Below, one piece after another: positions 25,869-36,990 of a DNA stretch of 64,000 nt. Below the pieces are notes generated by a model that searched no databases, was not told the DNA's origin, and saw only the letters and a program-made list of their open reading frames with translations. The position numbers and the translations under genes are program-made. Every line of letters begins with the position of its first letter. Positions within the stretch are counted from its first letter, which is position 1. Source of the DNA: Trichuris trichiura (lineage: Eukaryota > Nematoda > Enoplea > Trichinellida > Trichuridae); NCBI GenBank assembly GCA_037903355.1, contig JBAJFE010000029.1, positions 992,001 through 1,056,000 on the forward strand, in the 5' to 3' direction.

Positions 25869-26060
25869 TTGTTTCTTCGGAAAGAATTAAAGACGAGAGA
25901 GTGGAGAAATAAGAAGTTGTCTTTACGTTCACTCCGTTGCTGTAGGTTACTTCGAATGCGACATTGTTTCCATGGCAGCAAGAAGCGACTAAAATCAATT
26001 TGCCATATGTCCTAGGTTTAGTTTTTGCCACCTCTGGCGCATGTACGACCTGCACGCCGT
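25869..26060 (-). CDS. Probable upstream exon of the IFT46-like gene (start unresolved)
   Basis: A minus-strand open stretch reads from about VVHAPEVAKTKPRTYG to ILSEET and ends in a strong donor A|GTAAGT, phase 1, joining in frame to the exon at 25416. Its end (TLSSLILSEET) lies where family members have a similar Leu-rich stretch before the C-terminal domain, and GNNVAFE sits where they have a GDIDAF-type motif, but the usual proline-rich N-terminal block is not clear. Either the N-terminal domain is very divergent or this exon is misassigned. The acceptor (GTGCAG|GTCG, about 26060) and the first exon are uncertain. Confidence 0.4.
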
Positions 26061-26225
26061 AAATTTTCAACGATTAAATATCTCTTTCGAATAGAAAAAA
26101 CTATTTGACTTAATTTGAGTGAACCCTGCATGCGTTGTAAGCTTATGCTTGCGCTAATATCAAATTTGCAGTTCCTTGTGAAATTCTGCGTGGACTGTGT
26201 ATGCAAGCGTATGTTTAATTGAGTT

Positions 26226-26502
26226 AACTTCTATGTTTTCATGATGAAGAAATTTATTACGGATGTGTCCCGTTTGTATTCTATATAAAGAGGCTCCGGA
26301 GCTTTCGGGTCATTCGAGACCCATCATCAGCGGTCTTAAGTGTAAATATGAATTGTGCCAGCGAGTGCTATCTATCTATTCTGTAGATTTTAAAGCGGGT
26401 ATTTTAAAGCCTTTTGTTTGTAGGTTATTTGAGTCTGTCAGTGCGCTGACAGACTCAAATACAAAAACCAAGAAACCACGTTTTCAAAACTTCTATGTTT
26501 AT
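26226..26502. mobile_element. Foldback family C, diverged copy with direct repeats at both edges
   Basis: The left part (ATGTTTTCATGATGAAGAAA, TTTATTACGG, CTCCGGAGCTTTCGGGTC, AGACCCATCATCAGCGG) matches the palindrome at 24.7 kb; the right end (ACCAAGAAACCACGTTTTCA) matches the outer end of the other copies. Between them is unrelated sequence with a perfect hairpin (26427-26460). AACTTCTATGTTT occurs at both edges, as expected for a target duplication. Confidence 0.7.
26427..26460. repeat. Perfect short hairpin
   Basis: ATTTGAGTCTGTCAG and its exact complement CTGACAGACTCAAAT are separated by TGCG. It lies inside the diverged family C copy. Confidence 0.9.
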
Positions 26503-26592
26503 TGGATCTAAGGCAAATCACTTGTTAAAAGTTCCACAGTCAAGCTTTTTGTGTTGTGTTAATATCATTGTTTCATTGGTTAATTTTGCAGA

Positions 26593-26753
26593 CGAACAAA
26601 ATTAAGTTTTTTATAAAACTTTACAAGGACGTACAGCTATATTGGAGCGAAGAACGACTAAAGTCCGCTAAAAGTAGATTCATTCAAGCCGAGGAAAGGA
26701 TACACACAGAGCTTAAAAAATTGGCCGGTTTTGTCTTCACCGCTTTTCGTTAA
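26593..26753 (+). CDS. Possible terminal exon of an unidentified gene
   Basis: After the acceptor TTAATTTTGCAG comes a 53-codon open stretch, TNKIKFFIKLYKDVQLYW and on to AGFVFTAFR then TAA. It is rich in Lys/Glu and probably helical or coiled-coil (EERLKSAKSRFIQAEERI). It looks more like protein than neighbouring chance frames, but I do not recognise it and found no upstream exon; the family C insertion lies just before it. Alternative: chance frame. Confidence 0.3.
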
Positions 26754-27067
26754 GATGAGAACCAAAAGCGGAACCAGGTAATCCTGGAAGCTTCGATCTT
26801 GTCTTTTCGTCGGTCAAAGTGTTCTACTTCCAACGAGTTAACCCTAGTTCTCCGCGCCATGAAACTTAAAAGTTATACCTGGAAGTCTCCTGAGCTTTAA
26901 TTGAAATCCAATTTTCAATGAAATGAATCTATCTATTAATTATTCGTAATACAAAAAGCGCAGAGTTAACTGTCGCAAATAGCCAGGAAGTATGGCCTTG
27001 GTTGTCTGAATCTACTGCCGTTTCAGCGAAAGTTTCGAAAGCTGTTCTTCTTGTTTGAACTAACGTG

Positions 27068-30000
27068 ATGATGCGCAAAAATGTAAATGGGTTTGAACAC
27101 CGCGAAGAACCTCAGGTGAGCTCAAGGAAAAGATCTGAGCTGTCAGTTGATAAAAGTGGAAAACGCAGTTTGCCAAAGCATGAATCATACGTGCGGACTA
27201 GGCAATGGTATTTATACATTGCATCAGGCATCGCTGCGTTGGTAATACCGTATCTGGTTGACACCCGAATTCCTATATCCCTTTCTGCGAGCGAAGCTGG
27301 TGTTAACAAATTTTCTGGAGAGCGTGCCTTTGCTACTCTCAGGCAAATGGTACGCTACGGGTCGAGACCTACAGGAAGTTATGAGTGTGAAGTTCTGGCT
27401 TATCAAGCAATTTTAAACAAAGCTGAAAGCATAATGGTAAGCAAAGCATGATAGTTTATCTTAGAACGATATACTAACAGTTTGAGATGAATTTACATTA
27501 TTGTCAAACTCACAGTTCGTTCCAAGTGTTGGCCAAGGGGCCGATTGTTGATAAAACTGTTATTGAGCGACTGACGTCCGAAACGCTTCGGTGTCCTTTC
27601 GGTTTGAGCAGTGCTGGCATAGCGATCATTTTCAAAAGTACTTTTACGTTAGCCGAAATGTAATTCTTTCATAACTTAAAAGTACAGATAAAGTCATCGA
27701 CATTTTCAGCAATATATGACCACGTTTTCTCCGGCTGGAAGGTCTTCTACGGCTTTCCCCGTTTATTTGTGTCTGTGTTGGTCTCTGTAATTGAATGAAA
27801 CAACTGCTCTACCAACGGATGGATGAGCGATTATTAAGAAAGTTGTACAGGATGAATGCACTCAACTTTTTACTTCAGAGCTTTTGGGACGCTCTAGTTC
27901 CGTCGTCAGTGAGATGGAGGAACCATTGAGTACCATTGAGCTCCTTTTCACTGACGACGGAACGAGAGCGTTCCAAAAGCTCTGAAGTAAAAAGTTGAGT
28001 GTATTAATCCTATTCAATTTTTCTTAATAGCCGCTCATCCATCCGTCGGTAGAGCAGTTGTTTCGTTCAATTACAGAGACCAACGCAGACACAAATAAAC
28101 GGGGAAAGCCGTAGAAGACTTTCCAACCATGAAACATCACCCCGTGACGAAGCATCCAGTATTCTCGTTTTCTCTGTGAGTAAAAACGGCAGCACTTGTA
28201 AATTTATACGTTTATCCAGATCAAAAAAGCAGTACTTGCGGAAAGCATTTCCACAAAATACTGATGCTAGTAAATTGTTCCCAACATTACGAGCTATAAA
28301 TAAATGGAGAATGTCTCGAAGCAGCGTTAGAAAACATTAACATTTCCACTGACGTTATTCACACTACTTTTATTCAGACTATTACTTTCACTGCCCTCAA
28401 AACCTCTCTTGTCGAATGTTCAGCCGATAGGTCAGTAGTGTACTCAATGGTTTCTTGCTTACATGAAAACACAATTACAAATGATTACTTGAAACAGGTG
28501 TACATAAATCGTATCATTGATGAAGCCATTCATAATTTTCTGAAAAAAATCGGTTGTGCATGGGGAAGTAGAGGACCTGGCGGTGGAATTCGTGTAGGCT
28601 TAAAGATTGTTTGGACTGGTTATCATTCATTTTATAGAAAGAAACAACGCTCTTAATGTTAATGTTATTAACAAAACTTGAAATGCATTATAGTAAAAGT
28701 GAACCAGCATCAGATATTAGTATTCCTCGGCAAAATGTTTGTTCGTCTTGGATACAAGAACCATTTTAAATTCAACCTTTCATCTTCCAAACTTTTCAGT
28801 ACCGCTGCGTTCCCATTTTAACAGAAATGACGAAATCAAGAGATCATTCTTCGCTTTCTCAATCGAGGATTCACAGATTACCATTGCACAACGCGCTCTC
28901 TTGATGCGGTCATTTCCGCTTGTGACTGGACTGCAAATGTCTCAAAAGCTCCAGAAGATAAAACTTTAAATTTACTACAGTTCAAGTCGCCAAGAGAAAC
29001 AGATGGAAATCGCTAGCACTATAGTGTTACTGACTACTTAAAATTACTATCAGTATTGTATTTCAGCGTGACGCCAATAAAATTCATTACATAGAGGTTG
29101 AGGTGCAAAGACCGAGTGGCTGCACGAAGCATAAGTTGTTTCATGATTTCTACTACTGTTACCAAAATGTGTCCAATATTTTGGTTCGTTTTGGATCATC
29201 CAATACGTCAAGAAAGTCCATTCTGCTGGCATGCAATTACGACACGTGGCCTAATAGTGGAGGTAAATCTGCTTTGTGGAGAGCCACCTTAGACTGCTTG
29301 CATACAAAAATTTTAGGTGCGACAGATAATGCAGTCAGTTGTTCTATAATGCTAGAGCTGATGCTTGTCTTAAGTCATCGGGAGGTTCAATTACCTTATG
29401 ACTTAATCTTTTTGTTCAGCGGAGCTCAGCATTTGATCCTTCAAGGCGCACACGGTTTCATTACTGCACATCCATGGAGGAAATATGTTAGCATGTATAT
29501 AGCCCTTCGTGGTGCTGGCGCTGGATCTGAAGAACTTATTTACGCAACATGTATGTCTGATTCCTAAAAGCCATTTTGCTTATACATGCATAGTTGTAAT
29601 TTCATAGCCGAAAAAAGTAAATGGCTAACTGAACTATACAAAGCATCAGTTCCACATTTGCATGTTAAAAGTTTGATCCACGCTATACGGGGCAGTTGGA
29701 TTTTTGCCAAGGAAATGGATTATCGTATATTCCATGGCTTCCCTGTGGAAGAAGGTAGGAGATATTATAACATAGACACGTTGAATGCTGAAGAGAACAT
29801 TGGACACGAGCACAAATGGCTTCATTTGCCGTTAATATTTCGCAGCCATCCGAGAAGGGTGGGTACATTTAGGCAGCTCCAAACTTAAAGCTTTTTCGCT
29901 CCCTTCAACCGGCCATGCCTTGGCCAGCAGCATACTTACACCTTCAAATGCGCTTGATTTTGTGTATGCCCTAATATATCTTCTTAAAATTTTAATTTTT

Positions 30001-33000
30001 AGTTTTTTACACTGATAGTAATAATGTGAACAGTTTCCTCTAACTTCAAGTCGTCATATTCATTATCTAACCAACCGCAAACTTTATCTCAACTTCTTTT
30101 TGTAAATGGATAAAATAAGAAGAATTTGAGTTCGTCGAAATGGATGACGTACTGCATAACGTTGGATGAATACATTTCTCGCGTCTGTTTATCCTAACTG
30201 TAGCAAAAATGATGCGCAGGAATTTCTGAAGCAAAAGAGACTGTTAAGGTTTCTTTTTCTTACTTCCGATTCGAGATAGGAGTAAAAAATCGAAAAGGTG
30301 CATCTTCTGTAATTATGTATAGGACAAATCTTTCACTGCTGCTGCAACAGAACGACATCTGCAATCCGCCCACTACTTTGGAACGTTTGTTAGCTATCTT
30401 CAGCAATTTACACTGCACTATCTGCTATTCCGTTCTTTCTCTCCGCTGATAACGTGACCTAGGAACAATAAGCTCTTGTTATTGAAATAGAATAAAAAAT
30501 TCCGCTTTCCTATCGCATATACCTCATTGTTGCACGAAAATATCCGAACTTAGTTGCAGCCGACTATTGAAAAAATATGTTCTACAAAAAACTATTGATG
30601 CGCCGTAGCGCGTAATGTTTTGAGCAATTTTTATGCAATCACTTACGTATTGAAGGAATCGAAATTAGCGCAATGCCAAACGAATACATGCTTCGATCTG
30701 AATGTGATGCAGCACCTCTTCTGCGTCATGAGCCAATCCAGAGAACCGGAGAAAACATTCTGGCTTTCCTGGAAGCAATTTTCCGGGGCAGTTGTTTGGA
30801 CCAACGTTGTGCAGCTAAAGCGGAATCACAGCAGCTCGACATCCTTGGACTTTTAACCATTTCTTACTACAGCAGTTCTGCTACAACATTTTATTCTATT
30901 GTTCTGCTTCTTGCGCCGGCGATCATTGCAATAGGAGCAACCGATGGTAAAGAATGCCAAGCCAGAACGAACTATGGCTTACAGTTCCGTTTTAGCACCC
31001 GTTCATTGGGAAAGTCTCGTTTTGACGCACTGCAGATGTTCTTCAAGTCAGTTTGCGGAAGCTCTGAAGGTGCAGTTAATTGCGCTGGCTGTTGTCGTCA
31101 TGTCGACAATAGCAAGCTTTGTAATACTTCGAGAATGTAATATGCATAACTACTGGTTTGGGTGGCATTGTTCCCTCGTCGTGTTTTATGTTGGCCCGGC
31201 AGTTTTGTTAGGACTTGGAATTCATGTTGTAAAATGGTACTATTACTGTGATAGAAAGGTAATCAGGGTTATTAGTTGCATTTAGTGTGATTGATATATC
31301 AAACTTTCGTGCTCTCTTAGACTTTGGCAGACAGAATGTCGAATGAGCAAGCTGCATTCACTGCAGTTATTCTGATCTTCTGGTTTACCGCTTTGATTAT
31401 GACGTCCCTTCGACTTCACTGTACATATGCCGTGGCATTTCCGCTTCTTATTGTTATGATGAGAAATCCAATGTTATGGCTGACTAAGATTTTGCGTTTC
31501 AGCTGCTATGATGGTAGGTATTTGACTGACAAAACTGCAGCTTTAAATAAACTGTCCACTTGACAGAACCAACACCCAGAACTGTACTAAGGTGTCACGC
31601 AGCAGTATGCTTCATAGCGTTGCTAGTAATCTGTGACGTAGTTGTCGATGTCGCAATGGCTGCAATTCCCGCCGCCAACCGTTTTAGACCAACCGTTAAA
31701 GCAGAAGTGATTCTTGCTGCGCTGACATTATTCATATCCTGCCCTTTCGTGCTACTGATGGTAAGTTAACGTTTAAGTTTGAAAAGCAAACAAATGAAGT
31801 TATGCTTCAGTGCTCAAAAGCAACAAAATGCAACGATCACGTAGTTTTGTGAATAGGGAAGGGCTTTTGTCATTCGCAGCGGCAATATTGATAAGCATTA
31901 CAATTGCACCCATGTTGGGATTTCCATTAGCAGGATACCCGGATGTTACGTTATTCAGTTATATGACCATTCATAAGCATAAGCGTTGCTCATTTTTTGC
32001 ATCATTTTATTTTGAACCTGTTAACTGTATTTTGCTTATGATCGCTTAGAGCCCAATGGTATACCTGAGCGCTAGAATGAAATGGTGGGCCTATCTGGGA
32101 ACTGTTTGGATTTTTACTTTCGTTACTGCTCTCCTGTCATCCGCATGTGCACCTTACAAGCAGTCGCTTACGAACCCTCGACTCAATCTCATTTTTGTCC
32201 AGGTAAGAGAGTACTCCGTTACTGGTGCTCTTCTCGGTTTTTCCTTTAATTGTCGCCACGCAAAGCACTTCCGTATTGTTTGTTTGTTTTTTAATGTCAG
32301 CTGCCTAATTGTTATTCAGCTTAGTAGACATGCATGTTTTTTTTAGCATTATAGTGCAAATAATTGCACGAGAAACTTTGACTCTTGCTCAGAGCAAAAT
32401 TTTGTTTGGTTACTGCCGACGGGAATTCGCGGCGCTGCAGACCTGCCGAAGTGGCACTGGCTCGAGTCCGGCAAACTGACTCCTTGCGTGGAAAAGGATA
32501 GTTATTGTTCTCTTCCATATTTCTTTCCTCACAAAAGTCTCCATCTGCCCAATAGCACTGTACTGGTGCGTGTGCCAGAAGAGCCTTTCTTTCCAAAGAA
32601 CCACCGTTTGTTTGTTGAGCTGAAAGAATTAGCTTTAAATTCGAAAGGGATTGAATATAGTTTGTACATGAAAGGTTTGACGTTCTTTCATAATTTACTT
32701 CTCGAAAAACTTTTCTTTTCAGGTACTGATCACATGACTGTCCATTTAACTCCTCTTTTTCCATGGGAGGTGTTTAACTGGACAATAGATGTTCCCATAC
32801 AGCGCCAAAATGAGACGCTCTTTGTATCCTTGGTTTGTGTTTACTCACCTTGTTCATGGAATCTTACAGTCTCGCTTAAGGTAAGCCGATGCAGCTGGAG
32901 CAAAACTGTTATTCTTAAAACATACCCGTCTTGATACTTCAATTGCTTTCATAGCTTCTGATTACAAAAACACAAAAATATTGCCTATACAAGTAACTTG

Positions 33001-33561
33001 GCGAAGTTGAGGTGCACAGCGTTTTTAGAAACGAAAAAGTCAATCTTAGTTTATTGAATGTATAATTAGAGCAGAAGAATCAAGCTAGAAATTGCCTGAA
33101 CAATAAGCCGTGAAGTAGAGCGAATAGGCTAGTGCAATGCGGATCTTTTGAAATCGTTCTTGCGCTATTAATCCTGTCAAAATGTCGCTGAAGGCAGTTC
33201 TCACCTTGCGGCTTTCACTGTCATATTTAATCAGTTTTGATATTTCTCAGTTGAATTTTACGCCGACTTGTTTTCCTGACATTGACCTTGCACACGTATT
33301 TTTAGCTGTATTTTCCATTTCATATTCTCAAGCGTGTTTCAGTGTGAACAATGTGCAAAAAATGACGTTGAAAAGCCAAAAATTAAGGTTCAAATTGTTT
33401 CCCACCATGTTCATGGTCAGTGGAAGTATTCAACATTACTTGGTCGTATCATTGGAAACATTATCAGTAACAGATTGAAAAGTGATTTATTCAGCGATGG
33501 ATGGAAATCAAGAATTGCTGTAAATGCGTGGAGCTCTGAAATGAAATTGCTCTATTTATGA
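27068..33561 (+). CDS. ERMP1: ERMP1-type M28 membrane metallopeptidase homologue, catalytic residues lost
   Basis: ERMP1 (Fxna) is an ER multipass protein with a luminal M28 zinc-peptidase domain. Exons: 27068-27436, 29067-29262, 29317-29550, 29608-29754, 30656-30946, 30996-31258, 31321-31513, 31567-31760, 32050-32202, 32347-32674, 32723-32880, 33343-33561, giving about 914 residues in frame, close to the usual 900. A first membrane segment (LYIASGIAALVIPYLV) precedes FSGERAFATLRQMV and the peptidase domain, then PIQRTGENILAFL, several membrane spans and a C-terminal luminal domain. Where active members have H, D, E, E, E and H at the site, this copy shows CNYDT (H to N), GATDN (D kept), GAQHL (EE to QH), LRGAG (E to R) and YMLRS (H to R). 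Intron 1 holds a family B foldback. Frame, length and introns are intact, so this is a pseudo-peptidase rather than a pseudogene. Confidence 0.88.
27733..28128. mobile_element. Foldback (MITE-like) element, family B complete copy
   Basis: Arms of about 170 nt, reverse complements, from GGCTGGAAGGTCTTCTACGG to its partner ending AGAAGACTTTCCAACC, with the centre near 27930. Internal motifs CTACCAACGGATGGATGAGC and TTCCGTCGTCAGTGAG resemble family A, so the two are related. It lies in ERMP1 intron 1 and has no coding frame. Confidence 0.85.
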
Positions 33562-35133
33562 TCGCATTAGAATGAATGTATTCTTTCGCTTAATTCTCAG
33601 TTTGCTATTACCTGATTTCTCTTTTTGTGCATATGTGGCTCCTTACAGTAAGTAAAAGGTGAAGTCTACGTTTTAAGCTGGTTAGAACGCTTTTATTAAA
33701 GCAATAATGGTCACGTTATTGCGTGTTGCACTTACGCAATACGCTAACGGTAGAACGCCACTGCTACTTTGCTGAATAAAATGTAAAAGGAAAGCTTGTT
33801 TTGTCTCTTCGAATGCAGAAAACATTTGCCTTGAGGATTTTGAATAGACAGGCTTTCTTTCGTGGATTTGTGTAAATATCTGTGTGCACCTGATTGCCAG
33901 AGCTGAGTAATAAGTAACTGCTACAAAAAATGCGCATTCTTTTTTCGTTGGAGGAAGCTCTAGTCTGCAACAGGAATCGACGTCTAGAGCACAGAGGAAG
34001 CATGACTTTCTTCAGTTTTAAACTGCAAGGTTTCTGCAGTCCAACCCCAGGTGGTTCAAAACGTAAACTCTGCACCTAAACTAAGGCAGTGCAGCAATTT
34101 TTTTTATCCGAAGTTCGTTACGTGAAGTTTTCAGACTACTATTCAAATAAGAATGCTTCTGATAATCATCACCAGTTTTGGCTGGTGATCATTTGCTTTA
34201 ATTCTGTTGTTGCATAAAAATATAGGTATCAATTGTGCAGTTGTTGCATAAAAATATAGGTATGTGCAACAAAATGATAGTGACCAATTCGTCACGTCTA
34301 AGACAGTCGACTGAAACAGTTCTACTGTTTCACACTGTGTGAAGTATAGGCAATGATCAATGTGCTGCCAAAACTGCTGCTAGATATGTTGACTGCTTAT
34401 GTGAGTAATTATCTGCTCAATTGCTTTCTTACAGTCATTGAAAATAAGAGACGTGCAGCTCATAGTCAATTGATAATTGCCTTCACTTTTTGAAGCACTT
34501 TAAGTTCTTCGAGCATATGGCTTTCGGTTGCTTGGAGCATTTACAGAATTGGCTCATTTATTACAACCTACAACTCCCATCGTCAGCAAACCAAAACATA
34601 ATGACGTGCGAATGAGAGGAGTCTCAGAAGAATGCGAATGCGATTTAGCTTTCCTACAATGGGGCTGAGCGGGGTGGTTGAGTTCAATGAGATTTATTTG
34701 TTAGTATGCGCGCTTAATGGAGTCCATCCATAAATTAGGTTTTCATCTTTTCCAAATGAATTTTTTCAAGCTGCTAGAAAAAAAATGTTTGACATGACAG
34801 AAGAAATAAACAAATGATATGATTAGGTCATTAATTAACTGGAAAAATGAGAAAACGTCTGTTAAGTGTCACTGATGTTCAAATACTCAGTACTTGTTCT
34901 GGGTCTACTTGTAAATCAGAGACCAGTTTGTCCTTCATGTAGGGTTTTAACGCTTTCTACAATCAGTCGTTTTTCCAAAGTACGCATCTACAGTTTCCTA
35001 GACAAACAATCTGTCTACTGAGCGAAATAACGAAGTGAAACATTGCAGTAAGTCGCATGCTGTTTACAACCTGCGTTGCCTTGTTGACTACCGTATAGAC
35101 TGTCATAAGCTCTGAAGTGAAAAGCGACTCGAA
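33562..35133. other. Intergenic region between ERMP1 and the RRM gene
   Basis: About 1.6 kb without a supported gene. It contains a 34-nt-period duplication at 34206-34263. Just before the RRM start codon, AAGCTCTGAAGTGAAAAGCG resembles a piece of foldback family B. Confidence 0.5.
34206..34263. repeat. Two-copy tandem repeat, period 34 nt
   Basis: GTTGTTGCATAAAAATATAG followed by GTAT occurs at 34206 and again at 34240, identical over 24 nt. Confidence 0.9.
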
Positions 35134-35668
35134 ATGGGAGTCAGTTCTGCAGGTGTTATCTCAGCTCTTCAAGAAATGTCAGATTCGTCCAGTGATCTCT
35201 CAGAACATTATGCCGACACTGCTCAGTCGGCAAGTACTATAAGCTGTGGTTACCATTACTCCTGTGACCCTAGAAAATGCCCAGTTTGCTCAACCTTCCG
35301 CCGCTTGATCAGTCGTTATGTTCAAGTTCAAGGAATACCACAAAACTGCAAGTTTTGGCCACTTTATAACCTCTTTTGCTGGTAAAATCTTGACACTCCC
35401 GCAAACATGCACTGATGGTTTTTGTTACAGTTTTGGTGAAGTTTTTAATTTCTACTTTGACGAGGTTAACACTCGCGGCGTCGCCTATGTTTCTTATCAT
35501 AAACAGACAAGTGTGATCAGAATGCTGCGAACTGAAATTAAGATCGACGGCAAGATACTGAATGTCAAGCAAGTTCGACCAGGCTCAGATGAGTTCAACT
35601 ACATCTTTCGCCGTCGCAATTCTTCTGATCTACCTCCCTTCACATCAGCATCGATGTCAAGAAAGTAA
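35134..35668 (+). CDS. Small Cys-rich protein with one RRM
   Basis: Two exons, 35134-35381 and 35431-35668, joined over a 49-nt intron (TG|GTAAAA and TTACAG|T, phase 2), code for 161 residues. Residues 1-45 are Ser-rich (SDSSSDLSEHY) and include CGYHYSCDPRKCPVC, a C-x5-C-x4-C-x2-C cluster that could bind zinc. Residues about 60-135 form one RRM: RNP2-like YVQVQGIP, helix LYNLFCCFGEV, RNP1-like RGVAYVSY, then IKIDGKILNVKQ. The tail is Ser-rich. The intron is required: without it the first frame stops at once and the RRM is split. The fold is convincing, resembling DAZ/Boule-type RRMs only in a general way; I cannot name an orthologue. Confidence 0.7.
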
Positions 35669-36765
35669 GCACTTTCCACTTATCGTTCTCGCATGCGCTT
35701 TTATGTTAGCACGATTTCGTCTTAACGGACAGCTTTTTTTTTTATTGTTGCATCTCGTCGTTTTTGCACGAGGAGCAGGAAAAGCACCCGCAGATTCGCT
35801 GTACTTCTTGATTCTTTAATTTACGTTGAAATTAAAAGTGGCTTATAAAGATGGCTTTCTTTTCTCGTAGGAAAATTACACTAAGTCTGTTATGTTTGAC
35901 GTGATTCGTGTACGTTGTAGTACTGCCGGTCCTTTAGTAATTGTATAGTCCTATTGTCAGCTTTTCGAAAATGGACGGTTTTGACTGAGCGATGTTAAGC
36001 GAAAACATGGAGGAGTAGAAAGAATAGAGAGAGTCGCGTCCTTCATGTTTGTTGAACTTCTGTCCAGAATTACTTACTCATTGAGCAAGAGCACTTGAAA
36101 ACGGTTAGAATAACAAGATTTCATCAAGCAGCTTTTGTTTTACAGCTTAGACTGTTTTTATTTGAGAAAGTTCACGAAACCTTCGGGTGCTATTAACCAC
36201 GCTTTCATCTTGCGCATGAAAGGTTGAAGTGAAGTATGTTATGGTCATTGAATAAAGGGTTCAAGGGAGGAACATGAATTTAAACCGGAGATTCCCAGTT
36301 CAAAAAATTGGACTGCCAACTGACTTCAGGCAACAAAAAATATAAAAGAGAAAGTGAAAGATCTTTCCTTTTCAGTTCTTGTTTTCTGATGTTCATTTGA
36401 TGGGCAGAGACATTTGATCTTTAGTTTTTTAATTTCCCTTAACCTGTGCGTTTCTTTGCTTGTGTCTGTAATTTAGTCATCTCTTATCTTATCCGTTGGA
36501 AACAGTGTGAAGTTTTAGTTCTTGAAATATTAAAAAGTTTATGCAGGTGGTGGAGGGCCGCTGTTAGTTGTATGAACCTTTTGTTAAATCAAGCTGCAGC
36601 ATTGCGTGCGGTTATTGAAATGTTTTCATGTTACGGTAACTTCTACGCCGTGGTCCTAGTTGAAGAGACGTATCTTTCCTGTTTGCTGCCCACCAGCTGT
36701 ACTGTAACTTCGCAAAAACAGCGAAAAATGCTCATGCATAAAATGTTATCCAAAAAATGCAACAC

Positions 36766-36990
36766 GTGCGGTACGTACGTATGCAATGCAAACTTTATGC
36801 GGTCGTGATGTAATGCGCCTGTGCAATGCAATCGACGTCAGCGCACAGATGCCTGGACAAAATTTGTAATTGCCGAATGCAATGCATACGTACGCACCGT
36901 AAAATTGTACGCGATCCACACGTAATGCGCATACGTAAGGCACTTCGATGTCCGCGCGTAGTTGCCAGGACCGAATCGATCAGCAATCGC
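36766..36990. repeat. CpG-containing inverted and dispersed short repeats
   Basis: GTGCGGTACGTACGTATGCA on the left is mirrored by ATGCATACGTACGCACCG near 36879-36899. GCAATGCA occurs three times (about 36783, 36823, 36880). The block has more CpG (CGACGTCAGCGC, CGCGTAG) than its AT-rich surroundings. Confidence 0.6.

Noticed and set aside
28438..28656. Open plus-strand frame with GSRGPGGGIRVGL in ERMP1 intron 1
   Set aside because: Exon 1 (27436) joins exon 2 (29067) in phase with the expected family spacing, so no extra exon is needed, and no family match was recognised.
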